Below are positions 23,470 to 35,383 of a stretch of DNA of 64,000 nt, in pieces. Where the stretch lies: NCBI GenBank assembly GCA_025084515.1, contig JAJAGP010000016.1, positions 1,253,877 to 1,317,876 of the forward strand. The letters run 5' to 3'. This DNA is from Ancistrus triradiatus. Lineage: Eukaryota; Chordata; Actinopteri; Siluriformes; Loricariidae. The translations under genes and the position numbers were made by a program. Each line of letters opens with the position of its first letter. Position 1 is the stretch's first letter. Below the pieces are notes generated by a model. The model was not told where the DNA came from, made no database searches, and worked only from the letters and a program-made list of their open reading frames with translations.

Positions 23470-24238
23470 TAAATAATAATAATAATTTCCACTTGTATAG
23501 CGCCTTTCAAGATGCCCAAGGATGCTTTACACCTGGATACAAAAACGAAAAGCAGAAGACATAAACAAAAACATACAAAACAAGCAACATAATAGAACAC
23601 AGTCAGACCTAAGTAGTCGGGGATGGGTGAAAATATTGAATAAATAAGTGAGTTTTTAATTGAGCTTTGAATGAGTTGAGATTTGAAGCAAGACGAAGAG
23701 AGAGGGGAGGAGAGTTCCAGAGTTTTGGTGCAGCAACACTATAAGAGCGACCACCCATAGTGCGTAACCTAAATCTGGGTACAACTAGGAGACCATTATC
23801 AGCGGATCGTAACCTACGGGTGGGTACATAGCAATGGAGAAGGTTGGCCAGATATAAGGGAGCCAAACCCGTGAGTGCTTTGTAGGTGAGAACCAGAATT
23901 TTGAACTGGATGCGGAGGTCTATGGGGAGCCACTGGAGACGTTCTAAGACTGGTGTGATGTGTTCGTACTTTCTGGACTGGGTCAGAAGACGCGCAGCAG
24001 CAGCATTCTGGACAGTCTGAAGGGGACGGAGGGATTTAGCGGGAAGCCCATAGAGGAGGGAATTACAATAGTCCAGCTTAGATGAGACTAGTGCATGAAC
24101 CAGGGTCTCAGAAGTTTTGCGTGTCAGGAAAGAACGTAGGCGTGAGATATTGCGGAGTTGAAAGAAAGAAGACTTGGCGAGCGAGGAGATATGTGGTTCA
24201 AAAGACAAAAGTGGGTCGAACAGAACTCCAAGATTGCG
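23470..24238 (-). pseudogene. L2/CR1-group LINE 3' end, reverse-transcriptase C-terminal fragment (about 210 codons)
   Basis: An uninterrupted minus-strand frame of about 210 codons, reading outward from about 24238 to 23609. It carries NLGVLFDPLLSFEPHISSLA near its start, then LDYCNSLLYGLP, LQTVQNAAAARLLT, HITPVLERLQWLPIDLRIQF, LTYKALTGLAPLYLANLL and LWNSPPLSLR near its end. These are the hallmark blocks of the region following the catalytic palm in L2/CR1-group non-LTR reverse transcriptases. The YADD block is absent because of 5' truncation. The 3' tail ends ggcgctatacaagtgg and (ATT)n. The clean frame means this copy is young compared with the Tc1 element it interrupts. Confidence 0.88.
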
Positions 24239-24262
24239 TGCTGTCTCGATGTACTTTGTACA

Positions 24263-24787
24263 TTAGTGCCCTCCATTACGGAAGTGTAAATGACCTTTGC
24301 CATGGACACTGACACAACCCCATACCATGACAGACTCTGGCTTTTGGACTTGATATTCATGAAAGTCTGGATGGTCCTTTTCGTCTTTGGTTCGGAGCAC
24401 ACAGCGTCCATTTCTTCGAAAAAAGATCTGGAATACTGATTCATCTGACCACAATACATGTTTTCACAGTGTGATGGTCCATCCCAGATGCCTCTGAGCC
24501 CAGGGAAGTCTACATCACTTAATGCCAGGCGTTGTCATATATATATTTGTTTTTTGCACAGTAAGTTTTAAGTTGCATTTATGAATGCAACTCCGTATTG
24601 TAGTGCTTGACAAAGGTATCCCAAAGTAATCCTTTCCCCATGTGGTTCTATCAGCTATTGTTAAATGGCGGTTCTTGATGCAGTGCCTTCTGAGGGATAG
24701 ATCACCACACGTTGAGCTTACGCTTGTGCCCTTGCCCTTTATCTGCTGATTTTCCAAGTATTCCTTGAATCTTTCAACATTATGCAC
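24263..24787 (-). pseudogene. Tc1-like transposase, N-terminal/central part
   Basis: Two minus-strand frames in order: SLRRHCIKNRHLTIADRTTW with STTIRSCIHKCNLKL (24787-24515), the second paired-like helix-turn-helix region. Then MWSDESVFQIFF, GRCVLRTKDEKDHPD and KPESVMVWGCVSVHGKGHLH (24454-24263), holding the first catalytic Asp (WSDES) and the VMVWG block of the DDE domain. Stops and a frame change separate them. The second catalytic Asp region is not visible. The LINE begins just after this segment. Confidence 0.75.
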
Positions 24788-25092
24788 TGTAGAGGAAGAA
24801 ATTTGTAAATCCCTTCCAATCTTTCTTTGAGCGACATTGTTTCAAAGCATGTCATATCATCATTTTCCTCAGGTACTTGTTGACAAACTGGAGATCCTCT
24901 GCCCATTCTTGTTCCTCAGATACAAGCCTTTTGTAACAAGTCATGATTACAATCATCTGTTGACATCACCTCTTTCAAATCACATGCCCTATCACAACTT
25001 TTTGTAATGTTGGACTGAAATGCAGGAATGGATGTGTATTCACAAATGAAATGGTTTATACCATCTGCAATGAAATGAAGGCAAATGTAAGA

Positions 25093-26448
25093 CGCTGCTT
25101 ATATTTATATTTGTATCACTTAACCATGAATTTGGGAAGATAACCTATAGGTTTACGTACAGGATCTCTATCATTCTGGCAATTAGTAGTTCATAGAGGG
25201 AAAAAATAACAAACATGATTAATGCTGAGACCGCCTTTGGGAAAGGAAGGTGCCAATACTAACAACTGGATCTAGTAGGCATGCAGACATTGAGCTGCAA
25301 ACTCTACGTAGCTCAGACTAAGCAAACTGAGACAGAATGTCAGTTTTAAAATGAGTATTTGACAGTATGCCAGTTCTGAATAAATCCTAAGGCAGTGCTG
25401 CTGATTGATATAAACAAGAGTCAACTGGCATGATGTCATCCTCGTCTGGCTGAGCAGTCCTGAATTTCCTGCTGACACTGTGCCGGAGGTCTTGTAGCCC
25501 CTGGGATACTTCTCTGGCAGAAATCCGCCATCCAGTCGTCCCACAGACAGTTTTCGCTATTAATTTTTCACCCTCTCTTCCTTGCAACACTCTGTCTAGA
25601 TAAATTGTCCGAAGGATACTACATTACCTTTATTAGTTATTAATCTCTCCTGTATGGAGTGGTTATGAACCTGAAAATGCACCTGATGATTAAAGAGAGT
25701 GAGAAAGTGAAGCTGGCAGCATAAGGATAAGCTGGTGCATTAGCCAACCGTGCGTGTCTGTCAACACACCTTTGATGGAGGTTAGGATGAACGTGAAAGC
25801 TTTGAAAGCATCATTGTTCTGCTTGGATCGGCTGCCGCTGTGTTTCGGAGAAAAGAAGAAAGGAGTCTGTTTGTGTTTGAGAGAGAGGGGAAAAAAGAGG
25901 AAAGAGCGAGTTAGTGACTGTGTATGTAAGAGAGCAATAGATCAGAAATGACAGAGGTGGAATAGAAGAGGCTTATCCTTTGAACGATTGGTTTACATTG
26001 CTTTTTGGTTCTCATGACCTCGGAACTGCATGCACCTGACTCCGTACAACATGATTCCTGGGTGTCTGAAGGTGTTTTGTCACAATCAGTGACATGCAAT
26101 CACAAGACTGTCCTAACATCTTATTAAAGATTCAGAAGCCAGTGTCAGCATCTGTTAACAAAAAAAACAAACAACAAACCCAAACAGAACATGACGTCTG
26201 TTTGTTAGATAGAAATGACCAAACTTTTGGGCGCCCCTCAGACTTCTCTAGTAGCTTATTCCTACATGTGCTTTACTGGATTGCTCTCTCTTTTTTTGGT
26301 GACCTAGAACAAATCCAGGCACTCCTAACACGTGTGATGTGAAGACCGAAGCCAATCTATGATGTGGTGGTCCCTAAAAAAAGAAGAAAGTAATGACAGA
26401 GCGCCTTTTCATTTCTGTAGAGTTCTTTGTGCCGTATGTTTGATTAAC
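25093..26448. other. unassigned non-coding sequence
   Basis: No repeat family recognised. Purine-rich stretch 25850-25960 and frames of up to 100 codons without motifs. Confidence 0.45.

Positions 26449-26525
<77 letters not shown>
26449..26525. repeat. (GT)n microsatellite
   Basis: About 38 uninterrupted gt units, then cgccgac. Frames across it are Val-Cys or Thr-His runs. Confidence 0.98.
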
Positions 26526-26528
<3 letters not shown>

Positions 26529-26859
26529 CGACATGCCTGAGAGCTTTGGTGTTGTTTGCCACCTCCTTTTGCTCTGTTCTTCATATTCTCGTGCCCTTGG
26601 CTTGACCCAAGCCAGCACACTGCTGAGAGCTGAAAGCTGTCTGACTGTGAATGGCCCCTGACACATTCCAGCCATCCTCCTGCTCATCTCCAGTGACTTT
26701 TACCTAACTGAATTTGCTTATTGAGTTAAAGTCTCAGACAGGAAACACTGCAAATTGTGAGCTGGTTATTAGAACTGAAATGGAACTCTACATAATACCT
26801 CATCTGAAACATGATAGAAACTCAGACCACTTTATTAGGTACATCTTTCTACTATCAGC

Positions 26860-27105
26860 TTGGATCCCTCCTTGCCTTCAGAACTGCCTTAATTCTTTGT
26901 GGCACACACTCAGCAAGGTCCTGGAAACAGTCTTCAGAGATATTGATCCATATTGATATGATGGCATCACACAGGTGCTGCAGATTTACCTGCAGCACAT
27001 CCATGATGCGACTCTCCTGTTCCACCACATCTCAAAGATGCTCTGTTGGATTGAGATCTGGTGACTGTGGAGGCCATTTGAGTAAACTCAGTGTAACTCC
27101 GTAAA
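26860..27105 (-). pseudogene. Tc1-like transposase C-terminal fragment
   Basis: Minus-strand frame reads WPPQSPDLNPTEHL, stop, DVVEQESRIMDV, then LQHLCDAIISIWINISEDCF, then LAECVPQRIKAVLKARRDPS, stop. The third catalytic acidic residue (the E of NPTEHL) is kept. One in-frame stop sits where Trp is usual in LWD, consistent with TGG to a stop codon. Confidence 0.8.
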
Positions 27106-27132
27106 CTCTTTGCCATGTTCAAGAACCCATTT

Positions 27133-27482
27133 TGAGGGGTGGCTAAAATGTAAATATAACCGACAATTAAAGCTTAGTAAGATTATGCTTTCCTCTTTGT
27201 GCCTGTTACTGCATTATGAAAAAATTACTTTTTTTTTTTTTAATGGCTCTAAGACTTTTCAAACTCAACCAGTAAATACTGTTATTTCAAGCTTATGTCT
27301 TATTTTGGATAAAGAACACCGCTTTTACCAAAATAAAGGCATACCAATTTATAAAAAGTGGAACACTGTAAATATCAGGATTTGTAGGCACCTATTGAGT
27401 AGTTAAGTACTTTGGTTTCGGCAGATACTTGAACATCAGGTATCGGTATCGGAAGGAAAAAAGTGGCATCGGTGCATTTCTA
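27133..27482. mobile_element. hAT-like element fragment related to 16803-17471
   Basis: Shares long words with the right half of that element: gttactgcattat, cagtaaatactattatttca type, accaaaataaaggca, ataaaaagtggaac, aaaaaagtggcatcggtgca. It ends ggtgcatttcta. The left end is absent. Confidence 0.75.
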
Positions 27483-27719
27483 GTTCCTTTAAAAGTTGAA
27501 CAAAAATGTTTCCATATGTTAACGTTTATAATTCGTAGACAGAAAGAAAATCTGAATTAGCCAAAATTGGAATCGGCCGATCACACACATGTTAAAAAAA
27601 CTGGAATCAAGTCAAGAACATTGCAGTCGGCTCCTCTATAGTGGTATGGTCTGGTATGGTCTTCTGCTGTGCGTGAAAATCCCAGTAGATCAACAGGTTC
27701 TGTAATACTCAGACTCAAG
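27483..27719. other. linker of unknown origin
   Basis: Contains gaatcggccgatcacac, perhaps hAT-derived; otherwise unassigned. Confidence 0.4.
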
Positions 27720-28815
27720 TCAAGTCAGATCTATTTATATAGCGCTTTTTATAATGGAGCATTGTCTCAAAGCAACTTTACAAGTTTAGATTATCTCCTA
27801 ATAACTACGTCCAATCCCAAATTGAGTAAGCCTAGGGTGACAGTGGCAAGGAAAATCTCCCTGAGTTATAGGAAGAAACCTTGGGAGGACCAAGACTCAA
27901 AAGGGACCCAACCTCCTTGGGCGGCGTAGAGATGATAAATCTAAGAGCGAAACTAAAGTCATGGAGTCAAAGTTCGAATAAAATGTGAAGTATTGCACAT
28001 CGGCATTAAGTGGCCGGGGTATGATGGGGCTGGAGCTGATGACGGAAGCAGCTTGAGTGGAGCTACAACAGCAGATGAACATCATGTTGTGGGGGCTGGA
28101 ACTGCCGAACAACAGCTCGAGAGACCCAAACAGAGCACAGTGTCTATTAACAATCACTGATGCCAAGTGTAAGCATGAGACCCCGGCAGCATTAGCTATA
28201 GCCGCATAGCTAGAAAGCTAGAAAGAGGAGAACTGGTAGGAATAACACAGCCAAGAAGGATCACATGAGACATCGGCAACCTCACGGGAGGCAGAAGACA
28301 GCAACCCAACGTCTCTAATCACCATAAGGCTCTTTGATTATGAACCCCCAGCTCTGCCCTTAGTTTAAGGCAAGGATGCACAAGTCAAGATGACAAGGAC
28401 TGAAGCCCAGTTCAGCCGGACCGCCCACTCGACACTCCCGGCTAATGTACAAAGCATGACAAGTCAGGCAGGCCAGACATGACTCCAGACTCCGGCCCCA
28501 GTGACCCAAGCCATGCATCCCAGTCCAAATCTATTCAAAGGCCTGCGTAAATAAGTATGTCTTTAGCCTAGACCCTTAAAACTTTGGAGGGCGTCCTGAA
28601 TCTCGAACGAAGAGTGGGAAGTTTATTCCATAGTTGGGGGGCCATGTATGAGAGCCTTTAGCCTTTCCCCCGGCTGTGACTTTTTTAATTCTAGGAACTA
28701 AAAAGTCCTGCACCCTGCGAACGAAGTAGACGAGTTGGATTGTAAAACTCTAAGAGTTCACTCAGATAATGTGGGGCCAGGCCATGTAGGGCTTTATAAG
28801 TTATAACCAGCCCAG
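27720..28815 (-). pseudogene. LINE 3' end (RT C-terminal remnant plus long 3' UTR)
   Basis: Minus strand, starting near 28815: GYNLYKALHGLAPHYLSELL, EFYNPTRLLRSQGAGLF, stops, LSYMAPQLWNKLPTLRSRFR, TPSKVLRV, then a roughly 800-base 3' UTR. The UTR ends gtaaagttgctttgagacaa, tgctcc and agcgctatataaatagatct. The coding blocks are those of L2/CR1-group reverse transcriptase C-termini, with stops. Pieces of the same 3' UTR recur at 48155, 54832, 58146 and 59250. Confidence 0.82.
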
Positions 28816-29025
28816 CTCATCTAGCACCAACAACCATGCCACGTTCAAAATCACTTTTCAAAATCACCTTTCTTTTCCATTTTGATGCTGGGTTTGAACT
28901 TGACCATGGGTCTTGACCATGTCTACATGCCTAAATGCATTGAGCTGCTGCCATGTGATTGGCTGCTGAGATATTTGCAGTATAGACACGTTAAGCAGGG
29001 GAACCTAATAGAGTGGGTACCTCAT

Positions 29026-30355
29026 TTGATTGTACTTCTGTATATGTGCACACCCCAACCAGTAAGGCAGGGTGTTTTATGGCATTTAAAATAATGTACA
29101 TGGTATATCAATGGGTTGGTATGTCAAAGGTAACACAATTCTCATGCAGACAGCTTAAATACTAGATATTATGTAATATTACTGCTTAGATATTACAGTT
29201 TATGCTCTGTGTTTGAGATGGCCGTTTACTGTATCCCACACACAACAAGCCACAGTACATCTGATATCGCCCATGCCCAACATGTACCTTGCTCTTGGTG
29301 TAATATTTTCTGCCTAGGCAATTTTTACTCTAATCAGTACAATAACACCAGTCTGTTGTGTAAAGAGATGGCAGACAACATCCCCAGTAATGCTTTAATA
29401 TATTGTCTGCTACCTCTACCAGGAGAAAAATGGTGGACGTTCTTTGCTGAGTTCGGCCAGAGTGTATGTTGCTGTTCTGTGTTGTTATGGAAGCAAAAAG
29501 AAAAGTGCTCATTGTTCGAAGACCTGCTGTATAATTTGACGTTATACCGCAGTGCTATCATCGTGACCATAATGACAGAGTGAAGCTAAAATTATCTGCT
29601 CCGAGCATAAACAGCAATCACACATACCTTGTTTTCGTCCGTCTTTGCATCATTGCAGAACTGATGTCAATGAAAGCAGTAGAGCTGTGATGCCAAACTG
29701 TCTGCTGTCATGATTATGGCTTATTATAGAAGTCAACAGTGGATTTTGACAGAAGTCATGTTTTTTTTTTGTTCAACCTAAAACATGTTGCTTTGAACAT
29801 GCAGTTTTTTCAAGACTTCATTGCTTGGTAATCACTCACTCATTCATATCATTCATTAAAAAAAGTGCTTTTGACACACTGGATCACAGTCCTAGTTAGA
29901 TACACGTTCATATTTCCCCAAGCTATCCACAACATGATTGATGTCTAAAGCTGTTGGCCAGCATATATGTGGAGTTTAATGGTGAGGCTGATTATTTGAA
30001 TAGGCACCTGTACACTTGGGGAAAACATGACCTGCTTGAGGCCCGGAGACATTTTCTCTGAAAAGAGACATTTCTGGTCATGTTTGAACAGGTATTTAAG
30101 TGTCTCTCTTAAGACAGATGTTCCAACTGCCACAGCACAGATTTTTTACCTTTATGGACCCTCACAGCTTGTCAGGCAAACGGTGTTGTTTTGTTGTAGA
30201 TGTGTCAGAAAGCATTACAATATCTCTAATCAGCTGTACACCTTGTGTTAAATGCGTGAGATCGCCTCAGTGAGAGAGAGTCGTTGTGAAAGTTACGTTG
30301 GTCTTGTTAGACTGCTTCTTCTGAATTGGGTTTATGAGTTGTTGTGAATCTGTGG
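29026..30355. other. unassigned non-coding sequence
   Basis: A 124-codon plus frame (29209-29583) has both strands open and no motif. Splice signals are not convincing. No repeat recognised. Confidence 0.4.
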
Positions 30356-31060
30356 TAGCACTGGGCGGTATACCGGTTTATGCAGTATACTGGTTGTAAT
30401 TTCCCGTATGCTTAGGGGTGGGCAGTATGAAGACATTTTATCGTAGTGTGCTACATTTTGTTATTGTGATAGACAATACTCTCTTCTGAGCATATCGAGG
30501 ATATTGTCAGTTTGACAAACTGCATGTTTTATTATAAAGTGTGATTAGTCCTGTTTAATTTAATGAAGTGCAGCATTTTTTAAAATATGAATCACTTTAC
30601 TGAGTACGAGATATTTCAGAAGTAGTTTTTAAGAATCAGTCACTACTGATGGATTTTGTCTGCGATCCCATGTATTGTGAAAATATCTTTAAATATTTGT
30701 ACCATATCACTCACCCCTACGTATGGTATGCATTTGCTGTGCTACCGTATCATAGCACAGCTGAAACAACAGCTGTAACACTTCAATGGGCAGCAAATTA
30801 TATAATGTTTGCTGCTAGAAGTGCTACAGAGCACTGTGTACAACGGCATTACGTGCACCCCATCCTAGCATAGCCTAGCCTAGCATAGCAGAGCATAACA
30901 GTCTGTTAATGGCTGGTTCCGACAGATTAACGAAAAAAAAAAACAGAGATGGAGGATAAAGGAAGTAAGAACCAGAGATGCAAAAGAAGAACTTTTGTCC
31001 AAGATGGGAGCTGTGTCTGCAGTTTGTTGGTTTTATTTAATTTTAATTTTTTTTTTTTTT
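30356..31060 (+). mobile_element. hAT-like element 5' part, interrupted by a MITE
   Basis: Starts tagcactgggcggtatacc, a hAT-type terminus. After the MITE at 30413-30719 the leader resumes and an ATG at 30949 opens MEDKGSKNQRCKRRTFVQ before a poly-T run. That is the arrangement of a transposase N-terminus. The 3' part is not recognisable. Confidence 0.5.
30413..30719. mobile_element. hAT-like MITE with 8-base target duplication
   Basis: Ends taggggtgggcagtatga and (reversed) taggggtgagtgatatggta. Flanks cgtatgct (30405-30412) and cgtatggt (30720-30727) match at 7 of 8. Interior matches the left arm of the MITE at 20440 (aactgcatgttttattata). No coding capacity. Confidence 0.82.
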
Positions 31061-31689
31061 TTGTGATGATACACATTGTTGGTCATACCGAACAGCATGG
31101 TCTGAAAAAGGGCCTTCTACATGCCTTTGGTGGCCTTACTTTGGGAATTTTCTTGAGTATTCAGAAGTCAGAACTACATTTCAGAATTGTAAATTTAGCT
31201 ATTTTATATAAAGCAAATGCAACAGGAATTTTATTTAAAATTAGAAAAATTGTACTTTGTTGCTGTTAACTGTAAGATGTCATTTTTACATATGTGCTGA
31301 GTTGTAGAAAGTGCTGTGAGTGTAGGGTCGTGTAGGGTCCCCTGTCTTTAGTCAAACTCACCGTTTTAAAACTCATTTAATTCTACACAAATGATGGCAG
31401 AAATTGTCACCATTTGTCTTGCACAACATTGAAATCATCCGTACCGCATGACTTGTATTCCTTTTTTCTATATTGCTTTAGCTGGGTAAATATAAAACTA
31501 TGCAATTATTTTTTAAAATTCTGGAAACATTTATGCCAGACGATGCATTTGTTGAAACATTTGCTTGTACTAGCTCTGCCCTAGAATTATCAGTGTAAGG
31601 AGAGACTTGCATTGTAGGGCTATTTACTTTTTGTGAAATTTATGAAAACTGTAGCAGCATTCCATTTTCTCTCCTACGTATGCTTTTAG
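31061..31689. other. unassigned non-coding sequence
   Basis: Possible continuation of the hAT element, but no far terminus found. Confidence 0.4.
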
Positions 31690-31905
31690 GGTTGGGAGGG
31701 AGGGTCTGGAGCGGAACCTGGAATTCACTGCGCGTGGCCGGAGGTACATCCTGGACAGGGTTACCAGTCCATTGCAGTGTTTGTGAACATGCCACCCAAC
31801 CTTTTACTTTGCAAGCAACATAGGCTCTGTCTGGATTCAAACCCAGGCCCCCAGGAAGTAGTTTCCAGCAGCTGGCTTTTACCAGTTCCACCATAGCTCA
31901 CCTAG
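31690..31905 (-). repeat. tRNA-headed SINE-like repeat
   Basis: On the minus strand: A-box-like gctatggtggaactggtaaa, B box gggtttgaatccaga, then a body with ctgcaatggactggtaaccc. It resembles the 697-905 repeat in layout. Confidence 0.5.
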
Positions 31906-33110
31906 TGGAACTGTGGAGTTAAAAAGTTATACAGTATTGGGAAAAATCCAGTAAAAAAGGCTATATCATGATGTTTAATAGTAGTAAATGGAACAGGGTG
32001 TTGATGGGAGGTGAGGAGTAGGCAGAGATCAAGGAGGAAAAGTATTTCCCTTCTGTTCATCTAAAAGTAATTCTGGTTTTACTCTCAAAACTATCTTTCT
32101 GTCCAACCTGTAGCAGATAACTTGGCTTAAATACATGACCTGTGTAATGTTAATCATGGTGTCGAACATTGCTGTAGTCTTGTTCCAGGCTCAGGGAAGG
32201 TAGGGGGGTCCAGGGTGTATCAGTGGGGGAGGTGAGATTAGTGGGACTCTCAGGAATGCCTGGAAGTCAGCCATGATTTTTAACTAAGGATAAGCTAGAG
32301 GTCTGACTGATGGCTTAGATTTCATAGTGACGAGAGCTTATCAAAGCCTCCAGAACGTTTGTTATTTTAAGGATAAAACTCTCCATGTTTGTGTCTTAAA
32401 GGAGTAGACGGTCTACTCTGAGTAATTACATGCTTCACTTAGATAGACCTTGCCTTGTAAGTTTATTAATTATTTTGCCTTGTAAATATATTTTTGTACT
32501 CATCCTAAACCTTTAAACCTGCCTGAAGTAATGCCTTAATTCCCCTGAGTTTGCTTAAGATGATCGTGTACACAGACACTGGTTAACAGACTTTATATAG
32601 TCTTTCTGTTATACAGATTAGCCCGATTTCCTTTCTTGCCTCAAGGCAATTGTTTTCCTGTCAAAGTGAATTCCTACATGAAGCTAACGGTGAGCTCAAG
32701 CTTTCACAAATAGCAAAATCAGCTCCTTATATCGCCAACTGGTTGTGAACTTTAAGTATCCATATGTACTTGGCTGGTGCTTGAGTGGTGCATTGGCAAT
32801 TTATTGACCCTCCGCCGTGTTCACCAGGGTTCGAGTCTTAGAGCGTACTCGCACTAGGAAATCTGTACCACACTCGGACACGGTTGACCCCCAAAGCACG
32901 GTTGGATTGGTTATTTAAACAGTAATGTGAAAGCAAATGGAGATTTGACTTGACCGGGGGGAAAGAAATATGTTTTGATTTATGTAATATAATGTATGTG
33001 TTTTATCAGCTTGACTCATCAACCTCCACACTGGTTGCGATTTGATCATGTGATCATAACATCCTTGTTTGGTATAAGTTATTCTGTCTTTTCACTCATT
33101 CCCTCTAAGT
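31906..33110. other. unassigned, with one possible tRNA-like head
   Basis: 32776-32850 has A-box-like (tgcttgagtggtgcattgg) and B-box-like (agggttcgagtctta) segments, but no further SINE body was recognised. The rest is unassigned. Confidence 0.35.
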
Positions 33111-33594
33111 TAGGGATGCACCGAATATTCGCTTTAATAAAAGACTTAAAAAAAAAAAAAAAAAAAATTATTTTTATATAATTACATACATATTTAACAC
33201 CCAAGACACAGAACAACAGGTGCAATATAATTCAATCATTCATTTACATGTACAGCATTTGGCAGACCCCCTTATCCAGAGCGACTTACAATTGGTACAG
33301 TCTTACAATCCAAGCAATTGTGGGTTAAGGGCCTTGCTCAAGGACCCAACAGTGGCAGCTTGGCAGAGGTGGGATTTGAACCCTGGATCCTCTGGTCCAT
33401 AATCCAGTACCTTAACCGTTAAGCTTGAAGTTATCCAAATTATATTTCCTCATGCTGCCTTGACAAAAAGGAACATTTATTTTTTTCTTGTCCCATGTTT
33501 ATTTATGCCTAATTTGGAAGAATAAAGTAAAAAGATAAATTAAACAAACCAAAGTTAATTTGTTCATGCTTGATTAAACTTCGGTGCATCCTTA
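33111..33594. mobile_element. hAT-like MITE carrying a V-SINE
   Basis: Ends tagggatgcaccgaatattc and (reversed) taaggatgcaccgaag. Flanks ctctaagt (33103-33110) and ctctaggt (33595-33602) match at 7 of 8. A long A-run lies near 33149-33167 and a reversed V-SINE occupies 33241-33423, so the MITE proper is about 300 bases. Confidence 0.83.
33241..33423 (-). repeat. V-SINE copy nested in a hAT MITE
   Basis: Reversed copy, tail at left; the 5' end of the head is trimmed (ends cttaaccgttaagc). Confidence 0.9.
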
Positions 33595-33732
33595 CTCTAG
33601 GTCCTAAGAAGAGTTTAATTACTTCTTGTTTTACTTATTTTTTAGAGCTTGGTAGGGGTTGCTGTTCCAGTGTCAGAGTATGATCTCTTGACCCTTGGCC
33701 TCCCCTTGTTCAGACATGGCACATGGAAAAAT

Positions 33733-33925
33733 TACATTTACAGCATTTAGCAGATGCCCTTATCCAGAGGGACTTACAATTGGTACAGTCTTACAATCCA
33801 AGCAATTGTGGGTTAAGGGCCTTGCTCAAGGACCCAACAGTGGCAGCTTGGCAGAGGTGGGATTTGAACCCTGGACTTTCTGGTCCATAGTCCAGTACCT
33901 TACCCACTAGGCTACCTCAGTCCCA
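33733..33925 (-). repeat. V-SINE copy
   Basis: Full-length reversed copy, same orientation as its neighbour at 33241. Confidence 0.92.
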
Positions 33926-35383
33926 TGTAATGTCCAGGCCCAGGCAGAAGACCCTTCAGGGCCTTGAACCTACTTCACCGTAGTGGTATCGTAGCCAGTT
34001 GTTTGTACGCCACTCCAGCGCTATAACTACTTATTAGTTGTTTAGTTTGCTATTATAAACACAATTAAACTAATAGAATTATTACGTATTGACATGCGTA
34101 TAGAGGAACTGAACACGAGGAATTGGAGATGCACTGCTCTTTCGTCTGTGCACGTGTGTGTGCGCACCCATGGTGAGAAGTGCTAATGGAAAACAGGCCA
34201 AGCCTTATTCGAACAATCCACTCTCAATTATTAGTTTTGTCTCAGTAGACGTTGAGGGTGTGCGTGTCTGCCTACATGTGCTTGTGTCACTGAGTGTTTG
34301 GGTGTGTTTCGTCATGTCCAGATGTTTGCATCTGCATAGCTGTCCTGTCCATGTGTGTATAGTCATCAGGACTGTGTGAGAGGCGCATATGTTTGCATTT
34401 GTTTAAAAATGAAACCCTTTGTTGTTCCCTCATGGTTTCTGTCTGTTCAGGGTTTTACGCTCCCCTTGCAGCAATTACTCCCAATCTAAACAACGCAAAT
34501 TAACATATCTATGGAGAGCCATTACATCAGATACTGAAATGGACAGAGTGGTAGAAAGAGAACAGAATTCACATTGGCATTGACCTGGACATGTGATGTT
34601 TGTTATAATTTAGCCGTGATGGCAGTTAATCTGTGTATCGTCGTCCCTCTGCACATGAGTCAGGTCAGGAGTATGGCCTGTCTAGACCAGTGTTGGATAT
34701 GGATCTCGTTGACAGACCACAGCCAATGCTAGTGACATTATCTGTTCTTGGAATCAAGCAGGTAAGTTTGCAGTGTGGACCCATCTTGAGCGGAGGCGTA
34801 GAGTGGACTAAATGAGATGCAGAGATGGAGAAAGAGATTGGGAGAGGCATGCAGTTAGGGATGCGAAACAGAGCTTTTTGCATAGTCAGCTGAGCGTATC
34901 AAACGGGAACATCCGGAACCTTCAGCGCTGTGACCTGACAGGGCAATCCAGTATCAGAGGAAGAGGGTGACTCAGGATCAGTTCTGGATGATTTATCAAT
35001 TCTACATGAGCTTTTATGAAAAATCTGTCTACTTAAATTATATGTACGTCTCTGCTGGTGTGGATATGAAAGCAACTTTATTTATGTTGAGGTCTTTTTG
35101 ACCGTTTTTGCTACTTGATGGAATGAAGACTTGTATTGAAAGTAAAAAATAAAAGGAATGAGCTCTGATCATAAGTGCATTGTTTGGTTAAGACTACAAC
35201 AGTGCCAGTTCAGAATCAGTCGAATCTGATCTCGCATTATCCAAATTACAGCTAATTGTTAGCTTGCTGGTTTTACTTTAAATGAATTAGGAACTTCAAG
35301 ATGCTGTTGAGCTCTTATGTTTAGCTTTAAATTGGTAATGTTGTGTCCAGTAACCTTTAATGGATAAAAATGAGATTTCAGTG
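33926..35383. other. unassigned non-coding sequence
   Basis: GC-moderate, (tg)-rich stretches near 34140-34330, frames up to 73 codons without motifs. Confidence 0.45.

Larger units (their letters stand above)
23017..25092 (-). mobile_element. Tc1-like transposon, split by a LINE
   Basis: Long imperfect terminal inverted repeats: left cttacatttac and tttcattgcagacagtataa, then gtctgcatttcag and cattccaaaaaatgttggga. Right, inverted: caactttttgtaatgttgga, ctgaaatgcagg, tttataccatctgcaatgaa, aaatgtaag. Transposase remnants read on the minus strand in the right order across the element. The LINE at 23470-24238 interrupts the reading between the central and C-terminal parts. Confidence 0.75.
26816..29025 (-). 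mobile_element. Tc1-like transposon, split by later insertions
   Basis: Left end cagaccactttattaggtac and right end aacctaatagagtgggtac are inverse copies of the actttattaggtacac-type terminus. Minus-strand coding remnants lie at each end: the C-terminal part at 26816-27132, and the start region (MEKKGDF, then a frame change, FERGMVVGA) near 28895-28830. Between 27132 and 28815 the element is replaced by a hAT piece and a LINE end. Confidence 0.7.

Noticed and set aside
25850..25960. Lys/Arg-rich frame near a purine-rich run
   Set aside because: Low-complexity aga/gaa sequence; no domain.
29209..29583. 124-codon plus frame as a gene
   Set aside because: No recognised motif, both strands open in the same stretch, no convincing splice sites or conserved composition.
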